Source: Candidatus Kuenenia stuttgartensis
GTDB lineage: Bacteria > Planctomycetota > UBA1135 > UBA2386
DNA length: 6,497 bases
Assembly: GCA_945861365.1 (NCBI GenBank)
Contig: CAMAUH010000254.1
Coordinates: 1-6,497, forward strand
Direction of reading: 5' to 3'
Shown here: positions 6,093 to 6,497 of the stretch, in pieces
Numbering within the stretch: position 1 is the stretch's first letter
How the letters are laid out: every line of letters starts with the position of its first letter
The notes under the pieces: model-generated
Databases searched by the model: none
What the model was told of the DNA's origin: nothing
Seen by the model: only the letters and a program-made list of their open reading frames with translations
Translations under genes and position numbers: made by a program

Positions 6093-6497
6093 TCAGCAGT
6101 CGCGGCAGGCGCCGCCTGGTTGCCGCTGCCAGTCGACGAGATGGCCGCGGCGGTCGAACTCGAACGTGCAGCAGTCGTGCAGTGCTTGCTCGAGCCGCTT
6201 GCGGCCGCGCTGCACGCGCGACTTGACCGTCGACAGCGGGACCCCGAGCTGCTCGGCGAGTGCTTTCTGGCGGATGCCGTCGAGTTCGGTGGCCTCCACC
6301 GCCTCGCGTTGTTCTGGCGGCAGGTCCTGCAGGAAGCTGCGGAACGCCGCCAGCAGCGGCGCGCGCTCGGCGCGCTCGGCGTCGGCCTCGCTGGCGGCGA
6401 GCGACTCGAGGGGGGTGGTCGCGACCGCCTGCCGTCGGTGCCGGTCGACGATCGCGTTGCGCGCGACGCGCAGCACCCACGCCTGCAACGGCCCCGC
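6093..6497 (-). CDS. sigZ: SigZ-like ECF RNA polymerase sigma factor, N-terminus outside the window
   Basis: The last 134 residues of a sigma-70 family ECF factor are visible; the frame runs off the right edge, so no start is called. Residues 3-22 (PLQAWVLRVARNAIVDRHRR) are the end of region 2, which contacts the -10 element. An acidic linker follows (about 27-50). Region 4 (about 56-107) contains LPPEQREAVEATELDGIRQKALAEQLGVP and the DNA-recognition helix STVKSRVQRGRKRL (89-102). The tail DCCTFEFDRRGHLVDW (108-123) is the extension typical of SigZ-type factors, and the protein ends in CRDC. Cysteines are thus paired as 109-110 and 131/134. No anti-sigma gene follows; the next gene, 16 nt on, is the ArsJ-associated dehydrogenase, so the factor is probably the operon's own regulator. 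SigZ assignment rests on the tail motif. Regulation by arsenic is inference. Confidence 0.88.
   Translation of the reverse strand, partial: AGPLQAWVLRVARNAIVDRHRRQAVATTPLESLAASEADAERAERAPLLAAFRSFLQDLPPEQREAVEATELDGIRQKALAEQLGVPLSTVKSRVQRGRKRLEQALHDCCTFEFDRRGHLVDWQRQPGGACRDC

Noticed and set aside
6093..6488. The sigma factor as a complete 131-residue gene starting at TTG 6488
   Set aside because: The frame is open to the window edge, and the first visible residues are already the end of sigma region 2. The gene is cut by the window, not short.

Overview
The window is very GC-rich bacterial chromosomal DNA, with long open frames on both strands and strong G/C at third codon positions. It carries six complete or near-complete protein genes and one gene tail. 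The families do not fix the taxon. High GC and start codons preceded by C-rich sequence with little Shine-Dalgarno character would fit a high-GC proteobacterium or a planctomycete-like lineage; this is a guess. No tRNA, rRNA, CRISPR array, insertion sequence or integrase is visible.

Layout. (1) 1-283, plus strand: the last 93 residues of a serine hydrolase of the beta-lactamase/penicillin-binding-protein fold. It meets a convergent PLP aminotransferase (302-1468, minus) across 18 nt, with a strong hairpin over the hydrolase stop codon that could terminate both genes. (2) 1575-2051, minus: an SRPBCC/START-like small protein 106 nt upstream of the aminotransferase and possibly co-transcribed with it. 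(3) 2052-2208: a 157-nt divergent promoter region holding two perfect palindromes and a leader hairpin. (4) 2209-3846, plus: a 545-residue TMTC-like GT-C membrane protein with a C-terminal, cysteine-rich TPR domain. (5) 3873-6497, minus: a compact operon transcribed from the right edge inward, with a SigZ-like ECF sigma factor (5' end outside the window), then an ArsJ-associated glyceraldehyde-3-phosphate dehydrogenase, then the ArsJ efflux permease.

The operon is the main interest. GAPDH plus ArsJ is a known two-gene arsenate resistance pathway. The dehydrogenase uses arsenate in place of phosphate to make unstable 1-arseno-3-phosphoglycerate, which ArsJ exports and which then breaks down outside the cell to release arsenate. 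Such pairs are commonly associated with an ArsR repressor. Here the adjacent upstream gene is instead an ECF sigma factor whose C-terminal tail carries CC and CxxC cysteine pairs, 16 nt before the dehydrogenase start. This suggests, without proving it, that the sigma factor itself senses thiol-reactive arsenic or redox stress. The dehydrogenase and permease genes overlap by ATGA, and that tetranucleotide forms the loop of a potential all-GC hairpin, a layout that favours translational coupling.
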